Source of the DNA: JAHEAO01 sp041633555
GTDB taxonomy: Bacteria; Pseudomonadota; Alphaproteobacteria; Rhodobacterales; Rhodobacteraceae
Reading direction: 5' to 3'
Assembly: GCA_041633555.1 (NCBI GenBank)
Contig: JBFKFZ010000008.1
Coordinates: forward strand, 1 to 64,000
Length of the DNA stretch: 64,000 bases
Below are positions 16,100 to 25,104 of this stretch, one piece after another. Both the position numbers and the translations under genes were made by a program. Within the stretch, counting starts at the first letter, position 1. Every line of letters starts with the position of its first letter. The notes beneath the pieces are model-generated. The model was not told the DNA's origin. It worked only from the letters and a program-made list of their open reading frames with translations, and did not search any database.

Positions 16100-17830
16100 A
16101 TGTTTTCAGACCGCAAAGGGGCACCGTCGGTGTTCAGGAAATCCATGTCGACTTGGCTTTCGGGCGCAGCGCTCGCGGCGATCCTGTGCTCGCCAGTTCA
16201 GGCCGACGGCTATGCCGGCGCGTATCTTGCCGGTCGCAGCGCCAGTATCGACCACGATTTTGAGGCGGCGGCCAGCTATTACACCCGCGCGCTGGTGCAG
16301 GACCCTTCGAACCCCGCATTGATGGAGGCCGCGATCCTTTCCCATATCGGGGCAGGTTCGATTGACCGAGCCTTGCCGATTGCGCGCCGGCTTCATGACT
16401 TCGACGATGCGGACCAGGTCTCCAACCTCGTCGTGCTGTCTGACACCATCGCGGCCGAAGACTATGCAACCGCCAAGCAGATGCTTGCGGATGGCGACAC
16501 CGTTGGTCCGCTGGTTGACGGTCTGGTATTGGCATGGGTCCAGTTTGGCGAGGGCGACATGTCGGCGGCGCTGGACACCTTCGACACCGTGACAGCCGCG
16601 CCAGGACTGCAGAATTTCGGCCTCTATCATAAAGCTCTCGCTTTCGCGGTGGCGGGTGATCTGGAAAGCGCGGATGAAATCCTGTCCGGCCGTTCCGGCC
16701 CGACGCTTCCGGCCACGCGAAGCGGGGTACTCGCCCATATGGAAATTCTCAGCCAGCTTGAGCGCAATGCTGCAGCCATAGAGTTGCTGGAAACGGTCTT
16801 CGGCAGCAATCTCGATCCCGGTCTTGAGGTCTTCCGAGACCGGCTGGTGGCCGGAGAGGCTCTGCCATTTGATACGGTGACGTCGGCGCGCGATGGAGTG
16901 GCAGAGGTCTACTTCTCGATCGCTGGCGCGCTGATGGGCGAGGCCGATGATGCCTACACGCTGCTCTATACCAGAATGGCGGAATTCCTGAAGCCGGATC
17001 ACGTCGATGCAATCCTGCTCTCGGCGCAACTGCTGGAGCGGCTGGGCCGATACGAGTTGGCCAACTCCGCATACAACCGCATAGCCAAAGATGATCCCGC
17101 ATTTCATGCGGCCGAGTTGGGCCGCGCCGATGCGCTGCGTCGTTCGGGCGATGCCGAAGGGGCCATTGCAGCCTTACAGCGCCTTGCAGAGGTCTATCCC
17201 GATCAATCGGGTGTGCATGTCGGGTTGGGTGATCTGTTGCGCGGAGAGGAACGCTACGAAGAGGCGACCTTCGCCTATTCGGCCGCGATCGATCTGATCG
17301 AAGAAGCCGACCCTGCCCAATGGCCGATTTATTTTGCCCGGGGCATTACCTACGAACGCACCGACGAGTGGCCGCTGGCCGAGGCAGACTTTCGCGCCGC
17401 TTTGGAGCTTTCGCCGGATCAACCGCAGGTGCTGAACTATCTCGGCTATTCGTTCGTGGAGATGAGGCAGAACCTCGACGAAGCTTTGGACATGATCGAG
17501 CGCGCGGTCGCTGCCCGTCCCGATGATGGCTACATTACGGACAGCCTTGGTTGGGTCTTCTACCGGCTCGGCCGCTATTCCGAAGCCGTCAGTGTGATGG
17601 AGCGGGCGGCGGAACTGACGCCGGTCGATCCAATCGTCAACGATCATCTCGGGGATGTCTACTGGGCCGTCGGACGAAATCGCGAGGCGGAGTTTCAATG
17701 GCAGCGCGCACTTTCCTTTGAGCCAGAGGAAGAGGATGCACAACGCATCCGGCGCAAGCTTGAGGTGGGTCTTGATGTCGTACTGGAAGAAGAAGGCGGC
17801 GATCCTATCACGCAGTCAAACGACGGTTGA
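16100..17830 (+). CDS. Exported TPR-repeat protein
   Basis: A 576-residue protein made largely of tetratricopeptide repeats. A hydrophobic export signal (STWLSGAALAAILCSPVQA) ends near residue 35, with a second possible start at ATG 16145, which has AGGA upstream and gives a cleaner signal peptide. TPR-like helices run through the mature part and are clearest at ADFRAALELSPDQPQVLNYLGYS, TDSLGWVFYRLGRYSEAV and NDHLGDVYWAVGRNREAEFQWQ (about residues 430-560). TPR arrays bind other proteins, and a periplasmic or cell-envelope scaffold is likely. The final residues overlap the start of ispE. Confidence 0.8.
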   Translation: MFSDRKGAPSVFRKSMSTWLSGAALAAILCSPVQADGYAGAYLAGRSASIDHDFEAAASYYTRALVQDPSNPALMEAAILSHIGAGSIDRALPIARRLHDFDDADQVSNLVVLSDTIAAEDYATAKQMLADGDTVGPLVDGLVLAWVQFGEGDMSAALDTFDTVTAAPGLQNFGLYHKALAFAVAGDLESADEILSGRSGPTLPATRSGVLAHMEILSQLERNAAAIELLETVFGSNLDPGLEVFRDRLVAGEALPFDTVTSARDGVAEVYFSIAGALMGEADDAYTLLYTRMAEFLKPDHVDAILLSAQLLERLGRYELANSAYNRIAKDDPAFHAAELGRADALRRSGDAEGAIAALQRLAEVYPDQSGVHVGLGDLLRGEERYEEATFAYSAAIDLIEEADPAQWPIYFARGITYERTDEWPLAEADFRAALELSPDQPQVLNYLGYSFVEMRQNLDEALDMIERAVAARPDDGYITDSLGWVFYRLGRYSEAVSVMERAAELTPVDPIVNDHLGDVYWAVGRNREAEFQWQRALSFEPEEEDAQRIRRKLEVGLDVVLEEEGGDPITQSNDG

Positions 17831-18719
17831 GGTCTTCGCGCCGGCCAAGATCAATCTGACGCTGCATGTCACCGGCCTCCGCCGCGACGGCTATCATCTG
17901 CTGGACAGCCTCGTAGTCTTTGCGCCCATTGGTGACAAGCTCACGTTCAAGGCTGGCAAGAACCTCGCGCTTCGGGTGGAAGGGCCAGAGCGGCTGGACG
18001 TTCCCGAAGACATGGAGAATCTGGTTCTCAAGGTCGCGCGGATGCTGTCGCCCGAAAAGCCCGCCTCAATAACGCTGACCAAGAACCTTCCAACTGCGTC
18101 CGGGATGGGTGGCGGCTCTGCCGATGCGGCGGCGGCTCTGCGGGGTTTGCTGCAGTTCTGGCAGATGGGCAACATGGCCAAGATGAAGGATACCGATCTG
18201 CGGCCCTATGCAGAACAACTTCTAGCGCTTGGCGCGGATATACCGATGTGCATGATGTCGAGTCCTGTGCGGATTGGCGGAATTGGTGAAAAGGCAACGC
18301 CGCTGCCGAACCTTCCGCCGCTGCCTGCATTGCTGGTGAACCCGCGTCTACCTGTATCGACCGCGGATGTGTTTCGTGATCTCCGCCCCAAGATCAATCC
18401 ACCAATGCCAGAGTCGCTGCCGACATTTTCCAGCGCACCGGATCTCGTCAGCTGGCTTTCCAACCAGCGCAACGACCTACAAGCCACCGCATTGAGGTTG
18501 CAGCCAGCGATCGGCGAGGTGTTGGACCGGCTCAAGAAAGCAGAACGCGTGCAGCTCTGCCGCATGTCAGGTTCGGGCGCGACATGTTTCGGGATCTTTC
18601 CGGATAAGGCCAGCGCCATTGTTGCCGGAGAGCTGATTCGGCGGGACCATCCGGAATGGTGGGTCGCCGGAGGTATTCTGGGCGATCAGAAGCAGCGCTC
18701 GATGCCTGTGGTCAGCTGA
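17775..18719 (+). CDS. ispE: 4-diphosphocytidyl-2-C-methyl-D-erythritol kinase
   Basis: A GHMP kinase that phosphorylates CDP-methylerythritol in the MEP isoprenoid pathway. Signatures are FAPAKINLTLHVTGLRRDGYH, the ATP-binding PTASGMGGGSADAAAALRG, and the C-terminal RMSGSGATCFG. I place the start at ATG 17775, because AGGTGGG lies six bases upstream and no ATG or GTG start exists closer to FAPAKIN. The gene therefore overlaps the TPR gene by 56 bases. It faces the polyprenyl synthase gene, another isoprenoid gene, with convergent ends overlapping by eight bases. Confidence 0.92.
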   Translation: MSYWKKKAAILSRSQTTVEVFAPAKINLTLHVTGLRRDGYHLLDSLVVFAPIGDKLTFKAGKNLALRVEGPERLDVPEDMENLVLKVARMLSPEKPASITLTKNLPTASGMGGGSADAAAALRGLLQFWQMGNMAKMKDTDLRPYAEQLLALGADIPMCMMSSPVRIGGIGEKATPLPNLPPLPALLVNPRLPVSTADVFRDLRPKINPPMPESLPTFSSAPDLVSWLSNQRNDLQATALRLQPAIGEVLDRLKKAERVQLCRMSGSGATCFGIFPDKASAIVAGELIRRDHPEWWVAGGILGDQKQRSMPVVS

Positions 18720-19749
18720 TCCGGTCCACCACGTAGTCAGCCAGTTCCAGCAGCATTTCCCTGAGCGGACCGGATGGCAGATACTCCAGCGCGGATTTGG
18801 CCTTGTTTGCCCAATTGTGGGCATCACGCCGAGCCGCCTCGAGCGCCCCATGCTTTGCCAGCAGTCCCATAGCAAGGGCCAGGTCGCCGTCGTTCTGGTC
18901 ACCCCTTTCGATCACCCGCACCCAGAAGGCGCGTTCCTCTGAATTGGCCGCAGCCACCGCCTTGATCACCGGCAGGGTCAGTTTGCGCTCGCGGAAATCG
19001 TCACCGACATTCTTGCCAATGGCGCCTGCTGAGCCACCATAGTCGAGCAGATCGTCGGCAATCTGAAAGCTAATCCCCAGGGAATCGCCGTAGCGGTGGA
19101 GCGCCTCGATCTGTTCCCTCGGTGCATTGGCGATCACGCCGCCAACCTCTGTTGCTGCCGAAAACAGCGCAGCGGTCTTGCCGCGGACTATCTTGAGATA
19201 GGTCTCTTCGGTCGTCGCCAGATCCTGCGCCGCGGTCAGTTGCAGCACTTCGCCCTCGGCAATGGTGGCAGAGGCATTGGCCAGAATGTCAAGTACCCGC
19301 AGCGACCCCGTTTCAACCATCAGCTGGAAAGAGCGCGCGAACAGGTAGTCGCCGACAAGAACGCTGGACTTGTTGTCCCACAGCAGATTTGCAGTAGGAC
19401 GTCCGCGCCGCTTGCGGCTTTCATCGACAACGTCGTCATGCAGCAGGGTTGCGGTATGTATGAATTCCACCGTCGCGGCCAGATGCACGTGAAAGGGGCC
19501 ATCATAGCCACACATCCGCGCCGCCGCGAGCGTCAGCATCGGCCGCAGCCGCTTGCCGCCAGCCTCGACCAGGTGCGCCGTGACTTCGGGAATGCGTGGC
19601 GCATGTTTCGAGGCCATCCGCGCGCGGATCAGGGCGTTCACCGCCGTCAGATCCTCGTCCAGAATCTGCGCCAGCCGCTCATGCGGCTTTACCACTACGT
19701 CGTCCAGCCCCATCACGCTCTCGTCACTTCTCTCGACAAAGGCGGGCAT
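18712..19749 (-). CDS. Polyprenyl diphosphate synthase (ubiquinone side chain)
   Basis: A 345-residue trans-prenyltransferase that lengthens isoprenyl diphosphates to the ubiquinone side chain. The first aspartate-rich motif is LLHDDVVDESRKRRG, the second FQIADDLLDYGG, and the GKNVGDDFRERKLTLPVI segment follows. It is of IspB/DdsA type. The chain length (C40 or C50) cannot be read here, although alphaproteobacteria usually make Q-10. ATG 19749 has TTAAGGGCAG upstream; an in-frame ATG at 19713 is the alternative. It is divergent from the DUF2007 gene with 19 bases between starts. Confidence 0.92.
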   Translation of the reverse strand: MPAFVERSDESVMGLDDVVVKPHERLAQILDEDLTAVNALIRARMASKHAPRIPEVTAHLVEAGGKRLRPMLTLAAARMCGYDGPFHVHLAATVEFIHTATLLHDDVVDESRKRRGRPTANLLWDNKSSVLVGDYLFARSFQLMVETGSLRVLDILANASATIAEGEVLQLTAAQDLATTEETYLKIVRGKTAALFSAATEVGGVIANAPREQIEALHRYGDSLGISFQIADDLLDYGGSAGAIGKNVGDDFRERKLTLPVIKAVAAANSEERAFWVRVIERGDQNDGDLALAMGLLAKHGALEAARRDAHNWANKAKSALEYLPSGPLREMLLELADYVVDRIS

Positions 19750-19768
19750 CTGCCCTTAAGTCCCGGAT

Positions 19769-19984
19769 ATGAGAGAACTTCTGCGCACCACCGACCCGAC
19801 GGTCATCGCCTACGCGACCGCTCTCTTGCAGGGCGAGGGTATAGACTGCTTTCCGATCGACGTCCACATGAGCGCGCTCGAAGGGTCGATCGGCGTTCTC
19901 CCGCGTCGGCTGATGGTGCGGACCAGGGATCACTTCCAGGCAAGCGCGGTTCTGCGCGACAACCAGATCGATACAGGGATGTGA
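19769..19984 (+). CDS. DUF2007 domain protein
   Basis: A 71-residue protein of the DUF2007 family: MRELLRTTDPTVIAYATALL, then GEGIDCFPIDVHMS and RRLMVRTRDHFQAS. The family adopts a small ferredoxin-like fold sometimes called a putative signal-transducing domain, but no function is established. Its stop is four bases before the TTG of the methyltransferase gene, so the two form a small operon. Confidence 0.8.
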   Translation: MRELLRTTDPTVIAYATALLQGEGIDCFPIDVHMSALEGSIGVLPRRLMVRTRDHFQASAVLRDNQIDTGM

Positions 19985-19988
19985 ATCG

Positions 19989-20753
19989 TTGAGCTTTGCC
20001 GAGGTCGATCTTACCGAGGATGATTTCCTCGGCGGGCAGCTTACGATAAGACAGCCGCGCAAGGGCTATCGGGCTGGTATCGACCCGGTCTTCATGGCCG
20101 CTGCGGTGTCTGCAAGTGCGGGGGAATCTGTTCTGGAACTTGGCTGCGGGGTAGGGGCGGGGTTGCTCTGCCTTGGCAGACGCGTCCCGGGGCTGCATCT
20201 GACCGGAATAGAATTGCAGGCCGACTATGCAGACCTTGCGCGGCAAAATGCACAATCAAACCAGATGTCCTTGCAGATCGTCACCGCGGATCTACGACAC
20301 CTTCCGCCGGAACTGAAGGCGCAGAACTTTCACCATGTAATGGCCAATCCTCCCTATTTTCGGCGCACGGACGGCGCAGCGTCGCGGGATCAGGGCCGCG
20401 ATCTGGCACTTGCCGGTGACACGCCGCTTGCCGACTGGATCGCCGTTGCCACGCAAAGGCTTGCCCCGAAGGGTCACCTGACACTGATTCAGAAAGCCGA
20501 CCGGCTGCGCGACGTGCTGCTCGCCATGGACGGCCGGCTTGGCAGTGTCATGGTGCAGCCGCTCGCGCCGCGTACCGGCCGCGCTGCCGAACTGGTGATC
20601 GTCAGGGCCTGCAAGGGAGGGCGTGCTGCCTTTCGTTTGCTCGCCCCACTGATCTTGCATCGTGGCGACAGGCATGAGCGCGACGGAGAGAGCTACACCG
20701 CGGCCGTCAGGGCCGTCCTGCGCGACGGCGCGGAACTGCTGCTGAGGCGTTAA
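19989..20753 (+). CDS. SAM-dependent methyltransferase, TrmN6/YfiC-like
   Basis: A 254-residue class I methyltransferase beginning at TTG 19989. The sequence runs FLGGQLTIRQPRKGYRAGID, then the SAM loop VLELGCGVGAGLLCLGRR, the acidic GIELQADY, and the catalytic NPPYF (residues about 118-122), the N6-adenine signature. This order matches the tRNA1(Val) adenine-37 N6-methyltransferase (YfiC/TrmN6) family. The exact tRNA target is not provable here. It lies directly behind DUF2007. Confidence 0.85.
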   Translation: MSFAEVDLTEDDFLGGQLTIRQPRKGYRAGIDPVFMAAAVSASAGESVLELGCGVGAGLLCLGRRVPGLHLTGIELQADYADLARQNAQSNQMSLQIVTADLRHLPPELKAQNFHHVMANPPYFRRTDGAASRDQGRDLALAGDTPLADWIAVATQRLAPKGHLTLIQKADRLRDVLLAMDGRLGSVMVQPLAPRTGRAAELVIVRACKGGRAAFRLLAPLILHRGDRHERDGESYTAAVRAVLRDGAELLLRR

Positions 20754-20876
20754 GCCATTGGACACGATTGCGCCGCCAAAGTCGGGCTTGCACCGGCCTC
20801 GATCGACAGGGCGTGACACGACTCGGTTTTTGTGGTCGGATCGGGGCACAGCAGTAATACCTTCAGGAGGATAAAC

Positions 20877-21044
20877 ATGACCATGAGTTCGCACTTGCAG
20901 GAACTCCGGAAAAAGCATCAGACCCTCTCAGAGAAAGTCGAACAGGCACAACGCAGCCCGGCGACAGACGATCTCCAGATTCGCGAGCTCAAGAAGCAGA
21001 AGCTACATATCAAGGAAGAAATCGAGCGGCTCTCTCACGCCTGA
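20877..21044 (+). CDS. YdcH family (DUF465) small helical protein
   Basis: A 55-residue protein, all helical: SSHLQELRKKHQTLSEKVEQ, then DLQIRELKKQKLHIKEEIERL. It matches the YdcH/DUF465 family of short charged coiled-coil proteins common in proteobacteria; their role is unknown. ATG 20877 has a perfect AGGAGG six bases upstream. The 123-base gap before it shows no other gene. Its end overlaps the convergent exporter gene by ten bases. Confidence 0.88.
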   Translation: MTMSSHLQELRKKHQTLSEKVEQAQRSPATDDLQIRELKKQKLHIKEEIERLSHA

Positions 21045-21916
21045 GGTCTTTTTGCAGCGGTGTCGCTGGCACGTGCCGCCAGCAAAGCGCCGCATGTGAT
21101 CAGCACCGCTGCAACCAGTAGCGACCATCGTGGCTGTGCAACGCCGGCCACGATGAGTGCAAGCGTCGACAGCAGGGGCGCGGCATAGGAGGCGACTCCA
21201 AGTACTTGGATGTCACCTTGCTTGACGCCGATATCCCAGACGTAAAAGGCCAGCCCAACCGGACCAAGGCCCAAGGCCAGCATGGCGCCCCAGCCGAGGC
21301 CGCTGGTCGGCCAGGCAGTCTCTTCCAAGCTTAGATGCGCCAACAAGGAAAGCACCGCTGTCAGGACGCAGAACACTGCCACGCTTTCGGTCGGGATCTT
21401 GCCGAGGCGCCGCGACAGCACCGAATAGCCGGACCAAGTCAGCGCGCAGCCGGCGGCCAACAGATACCCCGCCAAATAGGCAGGATCAAAGCCGGTGGCA
21501 CTGCCCAGCACGACCAGCGCCGCGCCGGCAAAGCTGATCGCCGCGCCAATCACGTGCCCGGCGCGCAACTTCTCGCCGGGCAGCAGGCCAGAAAACAGAA
21601 CGATGAGCAGCGGCCAGAGATAGGCGATCAGACCCGCCTCGGCTGCAGGAGCTGCCCGCAAGGCAGAAAAATAGAGAAAATGATAGCCGAACAGACCCGT
21701 TGTACCAAAGACATAGACCGGCCAGCCGACACCCTTCAGGCGCTTGGCATTCCCTGTCGCGGTGATCCAGATCACGCCGATCACGCCGCCAATCGCAAAG
21801 CAGACGGCATTAAGCTGCAAGGGCGGCATCGGCACCGTGAAGACGGTAAAGAGCGCGAGGAGCGCCCAGAGCAGCACGGCAACGAAGCCGACCAGTGTCG
21901 CTCGGGATTTGCTCAA
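21035..21916 (-). CDS. DMT-family exporter, YddG-like
   Basis: A 293-residue inner-membrane protein with about ten hydrophobic segments in two EamA repeats. The N-terminus (SKSRATLVGFVAVLLWALLALFT) and the FGYHFLYFSALRAAPAAEAGLIAYLWPLLIV segment are most like YddG, the aromatic amino acid exporter of enterics. The family relation to drug/metabolite transporters is firm. Assigning aromatic amino acids as substrate is only inference from the YddG likeness. It is monocistronic in appearance. Confidence 0.82.
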   Translation of the reverse strand: MSKSRATLVGFVAVLLWALLALFTVFTVPMPPLQLNAVCFAIGGVIGVIWITATGNAKRLKGVGWPVYVFGTTGLFGYHFLYFSALRAAPAAEAGLIAYLWPLLIVLFSGLLPGEKLRAGHVIGAAISFAGAALVVLGSATGFDPAYLAGYLLAAGCALTWSGYSVLSRRLGKIPTESVAVFCVLTAVLSLLAHLSLEETAWPTSGLGWGAMLALGLGPVGLAFYVWDIGVKQGDIQVLGVASYAAPLLSTLALIVAGVAQPRWSLLVAAVLITCGALLAARASDTAAKRPQA

Positions 21917-21940
21917 GTTAGGGACCTTCCGGAGGGTTCA

Positions 21941-21972
21941 GAACAAGAAAGGCCGATCCCGAAAGACCGGCC
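21941..21972 (-). terminator. Rho-independent terminator after phaB
   Basis: On the minus strand GGCCGGTC-TTTCGG-GATCGGCC forms an 8-bp stem (one G-T pair), followed by TTTCTTG. It lies 21 bases past the phaB stop. Confidence 0.7.
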
Positions 21973-21993
21973 CTCTCCAAGAAAGTGTCTGGT

Positions 21994-22716
21994 TCAGACG
22001 AAGAACTGCGCGCCGTTTGCGCTGATTGTCGAACCGTTGATGAACCCGGCATCGTCGGAGGCAAGGAAGGCCACGCAGCGGGCAATCTCTTCGGGCTCGC
22101 CAAGACGTCCGGCGGGAATCTGACCGATGATCGATTCGCGGACCTTCTCCGGAACCGCCATCACCATTTCCGTGGCGATGTAGCCGGGGCAGACGGCATT
22201 GGCGGTGATGCCCGCGCGCGCGCCTTCCTGGGCAAGGGACTTCACGATGCCCAGATCGCCGGCCTTGGTCGCGGCATAGTTGACTTGGGCGAACTGCCCC
22301 TTCTGGCCGTTGATCGAACTGATCACGATGATACGGCCGAACTTGCGCTCGCGCATGCCGGGCCAGACCGGATGCACGGTGTTGAACACGCCGGTAAGGT
22401 TGGTGTCGATCACCTCATGCCATTGCTGCGGCGTCATCTTGTGGAACGGGGCGTCACGGGTAATGCCCGCATTTGCAACGACCACGTCGATGGGGCCGTT
22501 CTCCTCTTCGACTTTGGCGATGCCAGCCTTGGACGATTCGTAGTCGGCAACGTTCCACTTGTAGGTCTTGATGCCGGTTTCCGCGGTGAACTTCGCGGCG
22601 GCTTCGTCATTGCCCGCATAGGTCGCGGCAACGGTATAGCCGTCTGCTTTCAGTTTCTTTGAAATGGCTTCCCCGATACCGCGGGATCCACCTGTGACGA
22701 GTGCAACTCGGGCCAT
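21994..22716 (-). CDS. phaB: Acetoacetyl-CoA reductase
   Basis: A 240-residue short-chain dehydrogenase reducing acetoacetyl-CoA to (R)-3-hydroxybutyryl-CoA with NADPH, the second step of polyhydroxybutyrate synthesis. Motifs are ALVTGGSRGIGEAI (nucleotide binding), the NAGIT loop, catalytic serine in VISSINGQKGQ, and YAATKAG (Y and K). The closing NGAQFFV region is typical of PhaB. The ATG at 22716 has GGAG nearby; the longer reading frame would need a TTG. It sits downstream of phaA in one operon. Confidence 0.95.
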   Translation of the reverse strand: MARVALVTGGSRGIGEAISKKLKADGYTVAATYAGNDEAAAKFTAETGIKTYKWNVADYESSKAGIAKVEEENGPIDVVVANAGITRDAPFHKMTPQQWHEVIDTNLTGVFNTVHPVWPGMRERKFGRIIVISSINGQKGQFAQVNYAATKAGDLGIVKSLAQEGARAGITANAVCPGYIATEMVMAVPEKVRESIIGQIPAGRLGEPEEIARCVAFLASDDAGFINGSTISANGAQFFV

Positions 22717-22743
22717 GATCTTCTCCAATGTCAGAAATGTGGA

Positions 22744-22763
22744 GGGCGGGCCGGGGCCCGCCC
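22744..22763 (-). terminator. Hairpin between phaA and phaB
   Basis: GGGCGGGCC and GGCCCGCCC form a 9-bp stem with a two-base centre in the 60-base gap between the phaA stop and the phaB start. There is no T-run after it, so it may be an attenuator or mRNA-stabilising hairpin rather than a full terminator. Confidence 0.5.
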
Positions 22764-22776
22764 GTTCAATAGTCGC

Positions 22777-23952
22777 TTACGCGCGCTCCAGGCACATGGC
22801 GACGCCCATGCCACCGCCGATGCACAGGGTCGCAAGGCCTTTCTTGGCGTCGCGGCGCTGCATCTCGAACAGCAGCGTGTTCAGGATGCGTGCACCCGAT
22901 GCGCCGATCGGGTGGCCGATGGCGATCGCGCCCCCGTTCACGTTCACGATCGCCGGGTCCCAGCCCATATCCTTGTTCACCGCACAGGCCTGTGCGGCGA
23001 AGGCTTCGTTGGCCTCGACCAGATCCAGATCCTCTGGCTTCCAGCCGGCCTTTTCCAGCGCCTTGCGGCTGGCGTGGATCGGGCCGACGCCCATGATCGA
23101 CGGGTCGAGCCCGGCCGTTGCATAGCTTGCGATCCGCGCGAGCGGCTTGATCCCGCGCTTCTCGGCTTCCTCGACACTCATCAGCAGAGCACCGGCGGCG
23201 CCATCGTTGATGCCCGAGGCGTTCGCAGCGGTGACAGAACCGTCCTTGGTGAACGCGGGGCGCAGCTTCTGCATCGCCTCAATGGTCGCGCCGTGGCGGA
23301 CATACTCGTCCTTGTCGACCACGATATCGCCCTTGCGGGTCTTGACGGTGTAGGCAATCACTTCGTCGTCGAACTTACCGGCCTTCTGGGCGGCCTCGGC
23401 TTTGTTCTGGCTCGCGACGGCGAATTCGTCCTGCTGATCGCGGCTGATCTGCCATTTCTGTGCGACGTTTTCGGCGGTCTGGCCCATGTGGTAGCCGTTG
23501 AAGGCATCCCAGAGGCCATCCTTGATCATCGAATCGATGAACGACATGTCGCCCATCTTGTGACCCTGTCGCAGATTGGCGACATGCGGGCTCATTGACA
23601 TGTTTTCCTGGCCGCCGGCGGCGACGATGCTGGCGTCTCCAAGCTGGATATGCTGCGCAGCCAGCGCGACCGCGCGCAAGCCGGAGCCGCAGACCTGGTT
23701 GATCGACCAGGCGGAGCTTTCCTGCGGCAGCCCCGCATTGATATGGGCCTGGCGTGCTGGGTTCTGCCCCTGACCGCCAGTCAGGACCTGGCCGAGGATG
23801 GTTTCGGACACTTCGCTCTTGTCAATGCCGGCGCGCTCGACCAGCGCTTCCAGAACGGCCTTGCCCAAGTCATGGGCGGGTATGTTGGCGAAGGATCCGC
23901 CGAAGCTGCCCACGGCGGTGCGGGCAGCGGATGCGATGACGACGTTGGTCAT
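22777..23952 (-). CDS. phaA: Acetyl-CoA C-acetyltransferase (beta-ketothiolase)
   Basis: A 391-residue thiolase condensing two acetyl-CoA to acetoacetyl-CoA, feeding polyhydroxybutyrate. The nucleophilic cysteine is in NQVCGSGLRAVALAAQ (about residue 88), with the histidine in GHPIGASGAR and the C-terminal cysteine in CIGGGMGVAMCLE. The start is ATG 23952 (MTNVVIASAART), preceded by GGGAGAAAG; the longer frame upstream is not coding-like. It is first of phaA-phaB. No polymer synthase (phaC) is in the window. Confidence 0.96.
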   Translation of the reverse strand: MTNVVIASAARTAVGSFGGSFANIPAHDLGKAVLEALVERAGIDKSEVSETILGQVLTGGQGQNPARQAHINAGLPQESSAWSINQVCGSGLRAVALAAQHIQLGDASIVAAGGQENMSMSPHVANLRQGHKMGDMSFIDSMIKDGLWDAFNGYHMGQTAENVAQKWQISRDQQDEFAVASQNKAEAAQKAGKFDDEVIAYTVKTRKGDIVVDKDEYVRHGATIEAMQKLRPAFTKDGSVTAANASGINDGAAGALLMSVEEAEKRGIKPLARIASYATAGLDPSIMGVGPIHASRKALEKAGWKPEDLDLVEANEAFAAQACAVNKDMGWDPAIVNVNGGAIAIGHPIGASGARILNTLLFEMQRRDAKKGLATLCIGGGMGVAMCLERA

Positions 23953-24129
23953 AATGCTTTCTCCCAGAAAGATACTTCGGCTGGGAGTGTAGTCGGCGCT
24001 TCGACAATGGAACAGCCCCAATCCCCGCCAGGTAAGCAAGGGATAGGCGTCGAATCCTGCATTTGCAACCAGAAGCCTCGCCCGATTGGCACTAGGTGCC
24101 GGGGGTCGGCGATCCGGTGGCGCCGGGAG

Positions 24130-24972
24130 TTATACCACCTTGTGCTGTTCGGCCTGTTTCCGCAGCCAATCCGGCCGGACTTTCGGAACCCCGAAATGAT
24201 GGCCCTGCAGGCAGTCAATCCCGGACTCGATCAAGAATGCGGCATCCTCGGCGCTCTCGACCATTTTCGCAACAGTGAACATGTCGAAATGCTGCGCAAT
24301 GGAAACGAGCGCGGCACACAGCACCTGATTGCCTGGGTCGCGGTGGACGCCACGGACGAACTGGCCATCGATCTTCAGGGCATCAAAGTAGAAATCCCTG
24401 AGGAAGCGAAACGAAGTGAAACCGGATCCGAAATCATCCAGGGCAAAGCTGATTCCCTCTGTCTGCATGCTCGCCATGAAGACGCGGGTGATTTCTGGCA
24501 TCGCCATGGCCGATCCCTCGGAAATCTCCAGGATCAGGCGTTCGCCGATGGTCGGATCGTTCCGAAGGCCGCGATTTAGGATACTGTTCCAGCGCGGGTA
24601 GGCGATCGAGCGCGCCGACATGTTGATCGACAGGCGCAATTGGGGATGGTCGCGCAGCGCCTCGAGGCCCAATTGCAGGGACAGGCTGTCGATCATCCGC
24701 CCGATCTCGTCGTTTTCGACCTCGGACATGAAATCGCGAGCCGGGATGATCCGGCCGGACTTGTCCATGATGCGGATCAGTCCTTCGTGGAACGCCGGCT
24801 GGTCGGGCTGGATCGCACGGACAACGGGCTGATAGGCAAGCATCGCGCGCTGATCGGTCAGTGCCTCACGCACCATCTTCAGAACGTCGCGGTCGCGCTC
24901 GCGTATTGCGATTGACAGAGGATCGTCTGAAGTCTCCATATCGCTCCGCTTTTTCGAACCAGCATCCGACAT
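24130..24972 (-). CDS. EAL-domain protein with altered catalytic residue
   Basis: A 280-residue protein; most of it is an EAL (c-di-GMP phosphodiesterase) domain with no GGDEF, sensor or membrane part. Numbering from ATG 24972, the conserved sites read E63-G-L, N117, E149, the D179-D180-F-G loop, K200 and Q256. The position that in active enzymes is the glutamate of AEGVE is lysine (K236, codon at 24265-24267, in TVAKMVES). Spacing to K200 (36) and Q256 (20) matches active enzymes exactly, so alignment is not in doubt. It may bind c-di-GMP without cutting it. GAGG precedes the ATG. It lies behind the phaA promoter region, same strand. Confidence 0.85.
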   Translation of the reverse strand: MSDAGSKKRSDMETSDDPLSIAIRERDRDVLKMVREALTDQRAMLAYQPVVRAIQPDQPAFHEGLIRIMDKSGRIIPARDFMSEVENDEIGRMIDSLSLQLGLEALRDHPQLRLSINMSARSIAYPRWNSILNRGLRNDPTIGERLILEISEGSAMAMPEITRVFMASMQTEGISFALDDFGSGFTSFRFLRDFYFDALKIDGQFVRGVHRDPGNQVLCAALVSIAQHFDMFTVAKMVESAEDAAFLIESGIDCLQGHHFGVPKVRPDWLRKQAEQHKVV

Positions 24973-25104
24973 CGTTACCTCGCTTCTTGTGACCGGCCTC
25001 ACATTGGACCGACAGGGCTTAAGATCGCGTGAATGTTCCTATTTGGTTCCAATTCGATTAGAATTCTCGGGCGCGCTTTCCGCGACAGAGTGGTATAGCA
25101 AGTC

